NCBI GenBank assembly: GCA_039590215.1
Contig: JBDHFX010000042.1
Location: 1-12,771, forward strand
From: CAMYLR01 sp039590215
Lineage (GTDB): Bacteria > Gemmatimonadota > Gemmatimonadetes > JACCXV01 > JAHWKZ01
DNA length: 12,771 bases
Direction: 5' to 3'
Shown here piece after piece: positions 1-6,782 of the stretch. Numbering within the stretch: position 1 is the first letter of the stretch; each line of letters begins with the position of its first letter. The notes below the pieces were generated by a model. That model did no database searches. It saw nothing but the letters and a program-made list of their open reading frames with translations, and had not been told where the DNA came from. Both the position numbers and the translations under genes were made by a program.

Positions 1-1
1 C

Positions 2-211
2 GGAGGCTTCACGCTCGACGGCGCGTTCACGCCCGAGCATGGCGGGCCGATCCGTGACGACGAGGTGCTGGAAAGCGAGCCGGCCACGTACGCGGGCGTC
101 ATCGACGGCGATCAGATGACGCTTACCATTCATCTGCTTGAGCGGGGAACGATCAGCGGACCGTTTGCGCTGGAGCGCGACGGTTCGGCCCTTCTACGGA
201 AGTGTTTGTAA
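2..211 (+). CDS. 3' end of an unrecognised protein
   Basis: An open frame enters from the left edge and ends at TAA 209-211, giving the last 69 residues. The visible part alternates short hydrophobic and polar stretches (for example YAGVIDGDQMTLTIHL, then GPFALERDG) and ends in LLRKCL. This pattern of GxxDGDxMTLTI followed by a GPF-L strand suggests the last beta-hairpins of a small beta-barrel or lipocalin-like exported protein, but that is only an impression of fold. No catalytic motif is visible. The stop lies 4 bases from the stop of the convergent gene on the other strand, with no room for a terminator between them. The start and N-terminus are outside the window. Confidence 0.6.
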   Translation, partial: GGFTLDGAFTPEHGGPIRDDEVLESEPATYAGVIDGDQMTLTIHLLERGTISGPFALERDGSALLRKCL

Positions 212-215
212 CCCT

Positions 216-1973
216 CTAGCGACGCGCCAAGTCTCGACGTTCAACGGTAATGACACGATTCGCCACGGCCCGCGACGAATCTGCGAACCGCACGGTGAGC
301 TCAAGCGTGTATTCGCCGGGTGGAAGCTCCGGCAACGACACCTCGAGCGAACGTGGGTAGACGAACGTCCCGACGGGTATCGACTCGCTCCACTCCAAAG
401 CCACCGAATCGGTATTGTCACCGGCCAGGTTGAGCGTCGAGCCGAGTTTGCGCCAAAAACCCCGCCGCTCGTCCTTGAGCGCCACCGCGATCGACACCTC
501 GTGTGGCCGTCCCGGCCCCGGGTACAGTTCCCAGTAGACTCCTAGCCGTTCGCTCGACCAGACGCGTGTCGAGCCGCGCGCGCGGGGCGCCGCGGCGTCG
601 AGCGAGACGGGCAGTGCACCGGGTGAGTCGAGGAGCAGCAGGTCGCTGACCACCGGCCGCTTGGTGACCGCGCCCATTATCGGCAACCCATATCTGGCGC
701 GGGCCGCACGTCCGGCCTCCCGCGCTAGCGCCTCCACGCTGACGACCGCCGGCGCCCACGGGATCTGGAGTTCCAATGCGCCCCCCAATTCTCTCGTGCG
801 GTGCCGGGAGACCCGCGGCGGATCATTCGGCCCCGATGCGACCACCAACGCGGCTTCCACTGCGCCACCTTCGGCGATCGAATCGGCGACCTGCCAGCCG
901 ACCACCGCAACCGCTTCGCCGGCTCGACGGAAGACAGCCAGTTGGTGGTCGAGCTCGAGAACTTGTTCAGCGTAACGTGGGGCATAGGTCGTTGGGGCTC
1001 CATCGTCATCGATCGACCACTCGCCCGGCGCAACGCGGGTTGGCGCCTCGAGCACCGCGGCGGCCGGCGCGAAACACCGCTCACCCGGCGGATCGTGACC
1101 GATAACGCCGGTCCGAGTAGTCGAACCCAGGGAGCCGCTCCGTCGCCGGATCCGCTCCCAGCCAACCGGCCAGCCGTACCGCACGAGCACCTCCTGGAGA
1201 TCGTTCCCCCAATGCATCTCGAACGGCGAGCGGGCGTTCTCGAGGATCCGGTCCTGTACGTGGCGGGCGAAGTGCTCGGTCAGCCGGTCGTTCCCAGGCA
1301 CGGCATAGAAGGGATCCGCGAGCCACCAGAAACGGCGCACGAAAGCCCCGCGTTCGGCCGGGTCCAAGCGTCGGTACGCGCGCCGGGCGTCGCGATCGAA
1401 CAGATCGGTCGGGTCGAGCCACCGTTCCCGACGAGCACGAGGCATGGCTGCCAAGGCCGCATCAAACGCCTCTTCGGCGGCCACAAAGTCGTCGGCTGCG
1501 TGCAGCGCGAACCCCTCCAGGGAACGGCACCACCACGGCTCGGCGCGGCAGCCCGCCAACCTATCCAGCGCGGAACGTGCGTTCCCCCCCTCCACCGCGT
1601 ACCACACCCGCTGACCCGCGATCCATGAATCGGCGGGCAATTGCTGCGCAGCCCGGTCGAGCGTTTCCAGCAGCCGTTCCCGGGCCCGACTGATCGTTTC
1701 GGGCTCAGGCGGCGGAACCCACACTTCATCGCCGTCGTCGATCAGCAGCAAACGCCCGATGATCTCGTCGGTCCGCGAGCGCGCGCGCTCCCACCCCCAC
1801 GGCAGGCCGGCGACACGAATCTTCTCGAACCGCTGCTGGGCCTGTCGCGCTCTATCGTGAACGGTTACCGAGTCAACCGCAGTCTTCATCACCTGGGTCT
1901 GCGCCCCTTCGACAGGCCGCGCGTAGAGCGCTGCCAGCGCGACAAATGCAAGGAGACGGCACCGATTTCTCAT
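216..1973 (-). CDS. Exported GWxTD-like domain protein
   Basis: A 585-residue protein from ATG 1973. A TTG seven codons upstream (1994) would add seven residues before the signal peptide; the ATG puts basic residues (MRNRCR) directly before the hydrophobic stretch LLAFVALAALYA, so I prefer it. Neither start has a clear Shine-Dalgarno. After the signal peptide comes a helical, TPR-like region (about residues 40-190) with repeated Ala/Arg-rich helices. Around residues 193-275 is a block of the GWxTD type: LDPAERGAFVRRFWWLADP, then HWGNDLQEVLVRYGWP, where family members usually read GWxTDRGxVYIRYGPP. The last 100 residues look like a beta-rich C-terminal domain ending in LPPGEYTLELTVRF. GWxTD proteins are common, poorly understood exported proteins in Acidobacteria-like and Gemmatimonadota-like genomes. 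The GWxTD word itself is degenerate here, so the family call is moderate and no function can be assigned. Confidence 0.75.
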   Translation of the reverse strand: MRNRCRLLAFVALAALYARPVEGAQTQVMKTAVDSVTVHDRARQAQQRFEKIRVAGLPWGWERARSRTDEIIGRLLLIDDGDEVWVPPPEPETISRARERLLETLDRAAQQLPADSWIAGQRVWYAVEGGNARSALDRLAGCRAEPWWCRSLEGFALHAADDFVAAEEAFDAALAAMPRARRERWLDPTDLFDRDARRAYRRLDPAERGAFVRRFWWLADPFYAVPGNDRLTEHFARHVQDRILENARSPFEMHWGNDLQEVLVRYGWPVGWERIRRRSGSLGSTTRTGVIGHDPPGERCFAPAAAVLEAPTRVAPGEWSIDDDGAPTTYAPRYAEQVLELDHQLAVFRRAGEAVAVVGWQVADSIAEGGAVEAALVVASGPNDPPRVSRHRTRELGGALELQIPWAPAVVSVEALAREAGRAARARYGLPIMGAVTKRPVVSDLLLLDSPGALPVSLDAAAPRARGSTRVWSSERLGVYWELYPGPGRPHEVSIAVALKDERRGFWRKLGSTLNLAGDNTDSVALEWSESIPVGTFVYPRSLEVSLPELPPGEYTLELTVRFADSSRAVANRVITVERRDLARR

Positions 1974-2041
1974 GCCATCAATGATACTCGACAATGGTCA
2001 GAACCGCCGGCCCACGGTAGGTTTCTCGTTGCTCACCTACA

Positions 2042-2126
2042 TATCCGGGGTGCCGCGTTGCACCGTTGCGCGGCTGAGAGGATACCCGTCGAACCTGATC
2101 CGGATCATGCCGGCGAAGGGAGGATG
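2042..2126 (+). promoter_or_regulatory. TPP riboswitch (THI element) of thiC
   Basis: All conserved THI-box blocks are present in order: CCGGGGTGCC (2045-2054), GGCTGAGAGGATACCC (2072-2087), GAACCTGATCCGGAT (2091-2105), and ATGCCGGCGAAGGGA (2107-2121). The P5 arm is CCGG 2100-2103 with CCGG 2110-2113. The closing P1 stem can be drawn as TATCC (2042-2046) with GGATG (2122-2126). The thiC Shine-Dalgarno GGGAGGA (2118-2124) overlaps the 3' strand of P1, so thiamine pyrophosphate binding should hide the ribosome binding site directly. I see no separate anti-terminator and terminator pair between the aptamer and the ATG, which supports translational control. Confidence 0.93.
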
Positions 2127-2130
2127 ACCG

Positions 2131-4005
2131 ATGTCCATAACCCAACAGACCGTTTACCCCGACGAGCGGACCGCCACGCAGATCACCGTCGGGCCGTTTC
2201 CGGCTTCTCGCAAGGTGTACGTCGAGGGGAGCCAGCCCGAGATCAGGGTCCCGATGCGGGCGATCGACCAGAACGACACGCCGGCCTCGTTTGGCGCCCA
2301 GCCCAATCCGACCTTCTACGTCTACGACACCTCGGGACCGTACACCGACCCCGACGTCGACATCGATCTGAGGCGTGGGCTCGAGCCAATCCGCGCTCCG
2401 TGGATCGATTCGCGAGGCGACACTGAGACGCTCGACGAGCCGAGCGCGCGCTTCGCCGCTGAGCGGCTGGAGGATCCCGAACTGAACCCGGTCCGGTTCT
2501 CCGGCCCACGCCGTCCCCGACGAGCGCTCCCGGGTCGACGGGTCACCCAAATGCACTACGCCCGCCAGGGCGTGGTGACCGCCGAGATGGAGTTCATCGC
2601 CATCCGCGAGAAACAAAGGCGTGAGGCGCTCGCCGCCCAAGGGCTTTTGGATCAACACCCGGGTGAATCGTTTGGCGCCTCGATACCGAGCGAGATCACG
2701 CCTGAGTTCGTGCGTGATGAAGTCGCTCGAGGGCGAGCGATCATTCCGGCCAACATCAATCACCCGGAGATCGAACCGATGGCTATCGGCCGGAACTTCC
2801 TGGTGAAGATCAATGCCAACATAGGCAACTCGGCGGTCTCCTCATCGATCGAAGAAGAAGTCGAGAAGATGGTTTGGGCGATTCGTTGGGGTGCCGACAC
2901 GGTGATGGATCTCTCGACCGGTGAGAACATTCATGAGACTCGCGAGTGGATTCTGCGCAACAGCCCGGTCCCGATCGGAACAGTGCCGATCTACCAGGCG
3001 CTCGAGAAGGTCAACGGGGTACCGGAGGAGCTGACCTGGGAGATCTTCCGCGACACGCTGCTCGAACAGGCCGAGCAGGGGGTCGACTACTTCACCATCC
3101 ACGCGGGCGTGCTGCTCCGATATGTCCCGCTGACCGCCGATCGCGTCACAGGAATCGTGTCGCGGGGCGGGGCGATCTTGGCAAAATGGTGTCTCGCTCA
3201 TCACCAAGAGAACTTCCTGTACACCCGATGGGATGAAATCTGTGAGATCATGGCCGCGTACGACGTCTCGTTCTCGATCGGCGATGGGTTGAGGCCGGGC
3301 TCGATCGCGGACGCCAACGACGCCGCCCAGTTCGCCGAGCTGGAGACCCAGGCTGAGCTAACTCAAGTTGCTTGGAATCACGATGTCCAGGTCATGAACG
3401 AGGGGCCGGGTCACATCCCGATGCATCTCATTCGCGAAAACATGGAGAAGCAGCTCGAGTGGTGTGACGAGGCGCCGTTCTACACGCTCGGTCCCCTGAC
3501 GACCGACATCGCACCCGGCTACGATCACCTGACGAGCGCGATCGGGGCGGCGCTGATCGGCTGGTACGGCACGGCGATGCTGTGCTACGTGACGCCCAAG
3601 GAACACCTCGGGCTGCCCGACAAGAACGACGTGCGCGAAGGGGTGATCACCTACAAGATCGCGGCCCATGCAGCCGACCTGGCGAAGGGTCACCCTGGGG
3701 CCCAGGCGCGGGACAATGCGATCTCAAAGGCGCGGTTCGAGTTCCGATGGGACGATCAGTTCAACCTGGGACTCGATCCCGAGCGCGCACGCGAGTTTCA
3801 CGATCAGACGTTGCCCGCGGAGGCAGCCAAAGTGGCCCATTTCTGCTCGATGTGCGGACCAAAGTTCTGCTCGATGAGGATCACCCAGGATGTCCGCGAC
3901 TACGCCCGTGAGCACGGGCTCCAAGAGCAGTCCGCGCTAACCGAGGGGATGGCCGAGAAGTCGGCCGAATTCAGGCGCCGGGGCGAACTGTACCGCAAGG
4001 TCTAA
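2131..4005 (+). CDS. thiC: Phosphomethylpyrimidine synthase ThiC
   Basis: A 624-residue radical-SAM enzyme that rearranges 5-aminoimidazole ribotide to hydroxymethylpyrimidine phosphate, the pyrimidine half of thiamine, in the cytoplasm. The N-terminal ThiC-associated domain (about residues 10-110, FPASRKVYVEG...IRVPMRAID) is followed by the barrel: WGADTVMDLSTG, NSPVPIGTVPIYQALEKV, DYFTIHAGV (near 318), SRGG (near 343) and NEGPGHIPMH (near 422). The C-terminal [4Fe-4S] motif CxxCxxxxC is intact at C572, C575 and C580 (CSMCGPKFC). Length is normal for a bacterial ThiC. ATG 2131 is 6 bases after GGGAGGA and directly downstream of the TPP aptamer. No other thiamine gene is adjacent, so it appears to be a single-gene unit under the riboswitch. 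Confidence 0.98.
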   Translation: MSITQQTVYPDERTATQITVGPFPASRKVYVEGSQPEIRVPMRAIDQNDTPASFGAQPNPTFYVYDTSGPYTDPDVDIDLRRGLEPIRAPWIDSRGDTETLDEPSARFAAERLEDPELNPVRFSGPRRPRRALPGRRVTQMHYARQGVVTAEMEFIAIREKQRREALAAQGLLDQHPGESFGASIPSEITPEFVRDEVARGRAIIPANINHPEIEPMAIGRNFLVKINANIGNSAVSSSIEEEVEKMVWAIRWGADTVMDLSTGENIHETREWILRNSPVPIGTVPIYQALEKVNGVPEELTWEIFRDTLLEQAEQGVDYFTIHAGVLLRYVPLTADRVTGIVSRGGAILAKWCLAHHQENFLYTRWDEICEIMAAYDVSFSIGDGLRPGSIADANDAAQFAELETQAELTQVAWNHDVQVMNEGPGHIPMHLIRENMEKQLEWCDEAPFYTLGPLTTDIAPGYDHLTSAIGAALIGWYGTAMLCYVTPKEHLGLPDKNDVREGVITYKIAAHAADLAKGHPGAQARDNAISKARFEFRWDDQFNLGLDPERAREFHDQTLPAEAAKVAHFCSMCGPKFCSMRITQDVRDYAREHGLQEQSALTEGMAEKSAEFRRRGELYRKV

Positions 4006-4050
4006 AGCCGAGCGACAACCCGCTGGAGCCCTGACGCCCGCGACCGGTCA

Positions 4051-4056
4051 TATAAT
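4051..4056 (+). promoter_or_regulatory. Candidate -10 box TATAAT
   Basis: A perfect sigma-70-type -10 hexamer lies in the 110-base gap after thiC, in otherwise GC-rich sequence. The best upstream partner, CTGACG at 4031-4036, has only a 14-base spacing and four matches to TTGACA, so the -35 is poor. It could drive the short LTxxQ ORF and the copper protein gene. Confidence 0.35.
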
Positions 4057-4115
4057 GCCCCCACGGGCCCCACTCATCTCCAGGAACGCTGGATGGAACG
4101 GTTGGTGAAACGGCA

Positions 4116-4274
4116 GTGGACAAATCGGCCGTCTTATCACAGGTTGACCGCGTCCTTGACATTGAGCGCCAAATAAAGCGCGCCCACATAGCCATGCTCG
4201 TAGAGGTCAAGAACGCTCTGACGGCCGAGCAGCAGAACCAGCTAAAGGGGTTGCGCGGCGGATCAACGGAGTAA
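4116..4274 (+). CDS. Short LTxxQ-type ORF, possibly a truncated or frameshifted remnant
   Basis: A 52-residue frame from GTG 4116 to TAA 4272. Its sequence (VDRVLDIERQIKRAHIAML, then VKNALTAEQQNQLKGLR) is a good match by eye to the C-terminal half of Spy/CpxP-like periplasmic LTxxQ proteins, with the LTAEQ word intact. It has no signal peptide and no convincing Shine-Dalgarno at GTG 4116. An ATG at 4093, preceded by AGGA (4082-4085), opens a different frame reading ERWMERLVKRQ across that ATG, which would join naturally to the LTxxQ frame after a one-base shift. So this may be a decayed gene, a sequencing indel, or a genuine short peptide. Its last codons hold GGAG (4268-4271), the ribosome binding site of the next gene, and its stop is 7 bases from that ATG, suggesting coupled translation. 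Confidence 0.45.
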   Translation: MDKSAVLSQVDRVLDIERQIKRAHIAMLVEVKNALTAEQQNQLKGLRGGSTE

Positions 4275-4281
4275 AACCGAC

Positions 4282-4866
4282 ATGAATCGACGCGCGTTTC
4301 TCGGGTTTGGTGGCCTTGCGTTGACGGGTCTGGCGGTGCCGGAGCTCGCTCGCTCGGCCGCACGCCTGGCTGGACGTCGGCTCGCAACGCCGGCGGTCGG
4401 ACTAGAGTTCGTCGAGATCCGCATGTTCAATGATGCAGCCGGTCGGTTCCTGTTCGACCCGATGGGCCTACTCGTCGAACCGGGTCAGACGGTGCGCTGG
4501 GTGTTGGAGAGCGGTGTCCACAGCACTACCGCCTACCACCCGAGCAACTACAAGCAGAGCCTGCGTATCCCCGAGGGTGCGACGCCGTGGGATTCGGGGA
4601 TAACGATCCAGCAGGGCAAGACTTTCGACGTCATGCTGACCGTTCCAGGCGTATACGATTACTACTGCCTACCCCACGAAACCGCGGGCATGGTCGGTCG
4701 GATCATCGTCGGCGAAGCGATCGGCCCGGGGAACCTGCCGTTTGACTACTTCACCGATCGGGCTGACGCGGCCGAGTGGCGCCCGATGCCGGTCGAGGCG
4801 CAAGCGGCGTTTCCGTCGATCGAGCGCATTCTAAGCGAGAAGGTTGTTCACCCACCCTCAGCCTAG
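4282..4866 (+). CDS. Tat-exported cupredoxin (plastocyanin/azurin-like)
   Basis: A 194-residue type 1 copper protein. The N-terminus NRRAFLGFGGLALTG is a twin-arginine signal, fitting export of a folded metalloprotein. The cupredoxin domain spans about residues 42-145. Copper ligands are visible: His80 in ESGVHSTTAYHP (His86 is an alternative) and the C-terminal loop YYCLPHETAGMVG, giving Cys129, His132 and Met137 in the usual C-x2-H-x4-M spacing. About 50 residues follow the domain (FDYFTDRADAAEW onward) with no clear fold. The likely role is single-electron transfer in the periplasm; the partner is unknown. The gene begins 7 bases after the short LTxxQ ORF, using GGAG 4268-4271. Its 3' end overlaps the convergent gene by 9 bases (4858-4866). 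Confidence 0.88.
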   Translation: MNRRAFLGFGGLALTGLAVPELARSAARLAGRRLATPAVGLEFVEIRMFNDAAGRFLFDPMGLLVEPGQTVRWVLESGVHSTTAYHPSNYKQSLRIPEGATPWDSGITIQQGKTFDVMLTVPGVYDYYCLPHETAGMVGRIIVGEAIGPGNLPFDYFTDRADAAEWRPMPVEAQAAFPSIERILSEKVVHPPSA

Positions 4867-5331
4867 CTCGTGAAACGTCGCCTCTGAAAAGGTAAAGAAC
4901 TCCGTACGGCGGCTCTCCCACCGGCGGTGCTGTTCCAGCAAGAAGCTTCGCTCGAGGCTCAGAACCATCGCCGACTCGACCGTGGTGGTGCCACCCTGCC
5001 GTCGGTTTACCGCGTTGACGTAGAGGACCTGGATCGTGTTGCCTACGTATCCCTCGCTCAAGTCGCAGAAGATGTTCTGGACGTCGCGGAATACCGCCCG
5101 AACGATCTGGTCGTGCGCCGGCCGGTCTTCGAATCGGTAGTTGTAGTGGGCGAAGTCGATCTCGACATCGAAGCGCCCGGTGCACGACTGCCCGTACTCC
5201 TCGTCGATGTCGTCCTGCGACAAGATCGAGATCCGCTTCATGAAGCCGTCGTGAAAGCCGTTGAAGTAGTCGAGCGCTGCGCGCGCCTCGTCGACGCTCG
5301 ACACCTCGAAGATCTTGCCGGGAGTCGTCAC
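4858..5331 (-). CDS. Unknown soluble protein, last gene of sigma-factor cluster
   Basis: A 157-residue protein I do not recognise. The start is GTG 5331, 10 bases after the stop of the gene upstream; no strong Shine-Dalgarno is seen, so translational coupling is likely. There is no signal peptide or membrane helix, so it is probably cytoplasmic. Two stretches look like conserved family cores: DYFNGFHDGFMKRI (residues 21-34) and CTGRFDVEIDFAHYNY (50-65), rich in aromatics, His and Asp. Beta-strand-like segments continue through IQVLYVNAV and MVLSL. Cys50 and Cys89 are the only cysteines. Its position at the end of the ECF sigma run suggests co-expression, but no role can be inferred from sequence. 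It overlaps the convergent cupredoxin gene by 9 bases. Confidence 0.8.
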   Translation of the reverse strand: MTTPGKIFEVSSVDEARAALDYFNGFHDGFMKRISILSQDDIDEEYGQSCTGRFDVEIDFAHYNYRFEDRPAHDQIVRAVFRDVQNIFCDLSEGYVGNTIQVLYVNAVNRRQGGTTTVESAMVLSLERSFLLEQHRRWESRRTEFFTFSEATFHELG

Positions 5332-5341
5332 GCTGGGATCA

Positions 5342-5818
5342 CTACTGCTCAGGCGGGGCGTCTATCGTATCCGGTGCGCTGCGGCGAAACCGTCGATCGG
5401 GCGGCTCGTGGTCCCAATCTCGCGGTCGCCGGGGGCCACGAAAACCCGGCGGACGCATGAGGCCAGGCCTCATCCGCGTGCGCGCCTCGAGTCGCTCTTT
5501 CTGCTCTTCGGTGAGAATCGGATCGAGTTCGGTACGAACAGAGTCCCGGAGCGCCTCCATCTCGCCGTGCGATCGCTCGAGGATCTCGTGAAACCGGGGT
5601 CCCATGCGATCGAGCACGTCATGAATCGCCTCGGCCTGTTCCTCGTTCTCGGGCTGAATCGCGTGCTCGAGAAAGAACGAGAATCCGCCCGGCCGCCGGA
5701 GCTCGGTCAGGTGCTGCAACCGTCGATTGACGATCGCACCGGAGATGACTCCACCCAGCACGATGCCGATCAGCAAGGTGACACTCAGGATAAGAACCGA
5801 TTTCGTCCGCGCTCTCAC
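5342..5818 (-). CDS. Membrane-anchored LTxxQ (Spy/CpxP-like) protein
   Basis: A 158-residue protein with an uncleaved-looking N-terminal helix (residues about 7-30, VLILSVTLLIGIVLGGVISGAIV) followed by a periplasmic helical domain. The segment FFLEHAIQPENEEQAEAIHDVLDRMGPRFHEIL and later LDPILTEEQKERLE (LTEEQ at 102-106) follows the usual heavy-metal-sensor or Spy-like plan. The C-terminal 45 residues are Pro/Arg-rich with several Asp and His, probably disordered. The start is GTG 5818, placed immediately after the TAG of the preceding gene with no spacer, so translation should be coupled. Membership of the ECF sigma cluster suggests it senses envelope or metal conditions, or is regulated by the sigma factor. 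That role is inferred from family and neighbours. Confidence 0.85.
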   Translation of the reverse strand: MRARTKSVLILSVTLLIGIVLGGVISGAIVNRRLQHLTELRRPGGFSFFLEHAIQPENEEQAEAIHDVLDRMGPRFHEILERSHGEMEALRDSVRTELDPILTEEQKERLEARTRMRPGLMRPPGFRGPRRPRDWDHEPPDRRFRRSAPDTIDAPPEQ

Positions 5819-6136
5819 CTAGGCCCCCGAGAGCAGAAACAGCGTCTCAAGCGATTGCGAAGGCAATCCGAGCACGGACTCCAGCGTCGACGTGTACACG
5901 CCCAGATTCCCCGGCTCCATCACGTTGTACACGCCGACCGCGATCGCCAACACCACCGCAGCGGCCGCCACGCGCAGGAACCCCCAACGCAGAGCGGCAT
6001 CGATCGACTCGACGCCGTTGTGCGCTTCCTCGCTCTCTATCCGCCGCATGACGCGCGATGCGAAGAAAGGTCCGAACCGACTCGGCTCCCCAGCACCCAA
6101 CCACTTGCGAATCGTATCAATGCGATCGTCATTCAT
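5819..6136 (-). CDS. Small one-helix membrane protein, possible anti-sigma factor
   Basis: A 105-residue protein encoded 15 bases after the sigma factor. Residues 1-50 are predicted cytoplasmic and include FASRVMRRIESEE, a phrase typical of small proteins that follow ECF sigma genes. One membrane helix spans about 52-73 (LRVAAAAVVLAIAVGVY), leaving about 30 residues outside, ending in LETLFLLSGA. There is no HxxxCxxC zinc-binding anti-sigma motif; the protein contains no cysteine at all. Position, topology and size fit an anti-sigma factor, but direct evidence is lacking and it could simply be a membrane accessory protein. Confidence 0.78.
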   Translation of the reverse strand: MNDDRIDTIRKWLGAGEPSRFGPFFASRVMRRIESEEAHNGVESIDAALRWGFLRVAAAAVVLAIAVGVYNVMEPGNLGVYTSTLESVLGLPSQSLETLFLLSGA

Positions 6137-6151
6137 TTGACTCTTCTTCTC

Positions 6152-6748
6152 CTACGCCTCGGCCACCAACGGACCGAGCACCGTTTCCAGCTTATCCAGA
6201 GAGCGCGATAAACGCGACGTGACCGTCCCTACCGGCAGTCCCAATATCTGCGCTGTCTCCCGTGTCGAGTACCCTTCGATCATCCGCAGCACAACAACTG
6301 CCCGATGATCAGGCTTGAGGGTGCGGATCGCGCCACGTACGAGCTCGGCACGTTCTCTCGCGCCGATTTCCTCTCTGACATCGTGCACGGGTTCGGCCAA
6401 CATCACTTCTTCCTCGTCGCTGCTGATAAAGCGCTTTGTCCATCGCTGCCGCCGTTTGATCGCGTCGAGTGACTGGTTGATCGCGATCCTTGTAAGGTAC
6501 GTACCGATCGACGACTCGCCGCGGAACCTGTCCAACGACCGGTAGAACCGAATGAACGTCTCCTGTCCAGCGTCTTCGGCCTCCTCACCGTTGCCGAGCA
6601 TTCCGATCACGGTTGCCGCCACTCGTCCCTCGTAGCGCTCGACCAACAGCCGAAACGCGGACTCGTCTCCACGCCGAGCGCCATTGAGAAGCTCCTCGTC
6701 GGTTGGTTGGGCTGCAGCTCGTTTGCGTTCGCTCGTCGGTTCCTGCAT
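6152..6748 (-). CDS. ECF (sigma-70 family, RpoE-like) RNA polymerase sigma factor
   Basis: A 198-residue ECF sigma factor. Region 2 covers about residues 31-100: AFRLLVERYEGRV, EEAEDAGQETFIRFYRSLDRF for core binding, and RGESSIGTYLTRIAINQSLD for -10 recognition. A short acidic linker (about 110-130) leads to region 4 (135-190), with LKPDHRAVVVLRMIEGYSTRE and the helix-turn-helix AQILGLPVGTVTSRLSRSLDKL that reads the -35 element. Length is typical. The N-terminal 15 residues before TDEELL are unconserved-looking. ATG 6748 has no Shine-Dalgarno; a 7-base palindrome lies just upstream. The next gene downstream encodes a small membrane protein in the position where anti-sigma factors are usually found. 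Confidence 0.95.
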   Translation of the reverse strand: MQEPTSERKRAAAQPTDEELLNGARRGDESAFRLLVERYEGRVAATVIGMLGNGEEAEDAGQETFIRFYRSLDRFRGESSIGTYLTRIAINQSLDAIKRRQRWTKRFISSDEEEVMLAEPVHDVREEIGARERAELVRGAIRTLKPDHRAVVVLRMIEGYSTRETAQILGLPVGTVTSRLSRSLDKLETVLGPLVAEA

Positions 6749-6758
6749 GCAGATGTCG

Positions 6759-6775
6759 GGTCGCGGTTCGCGACC
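6759..6775. repeat. Perfect inverted repeat upstream of the sigma factor
   Basis: GGTCGCG (6759-6765), spacer GTT, CGCGACC (6769-6775): a perfect 7-base palindrome in the 34-base gap between the LTxxQ lipoprotein stop (6783) and the sigma ATG (6748). It could be an operator, a hairpin limiting translation of the sigma factor, or a weak terminator of the upstream gene. There is no T-run after it in the direction of transcription. Confidence 0.4.
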
Positions 6776-6782
6776 AATTCCG

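Noticed and set aside
801..2426. Long plus-strand open frames (801-1628 and 1641-2426) opposite the GWxTD-like gene and into thiC
   Set aside because: They lie antisense to, or out of frame with, well-supported genes, have no signal, domain or ribosome binding site, and are rich in Arg/Pro/His as expected for shadow frames in GC-rich DNA.
1978..2763. Minus-strand frame across the riboswitch and thiC N-terminus
   Set aside because: It is antisense to the TPP aptamer and conserved thiC codons; no recognisable protein.
3971..4387. Minus-strand 138-codon frame in the thiC to cupredoxin gap
   Set aside because: The LTxxQ-like reading and cupredoxin start are on the plus strand; the minus product shows no family features.
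5315..6211. Plus-strand 298-codon frame opposite the LTxxQ anchored and 105-residue genes
   Set aside because: Antisense to two tightly packed genes with membrane helices and family motifs; composition is Arg/His/Gln-rich shadow sequence.
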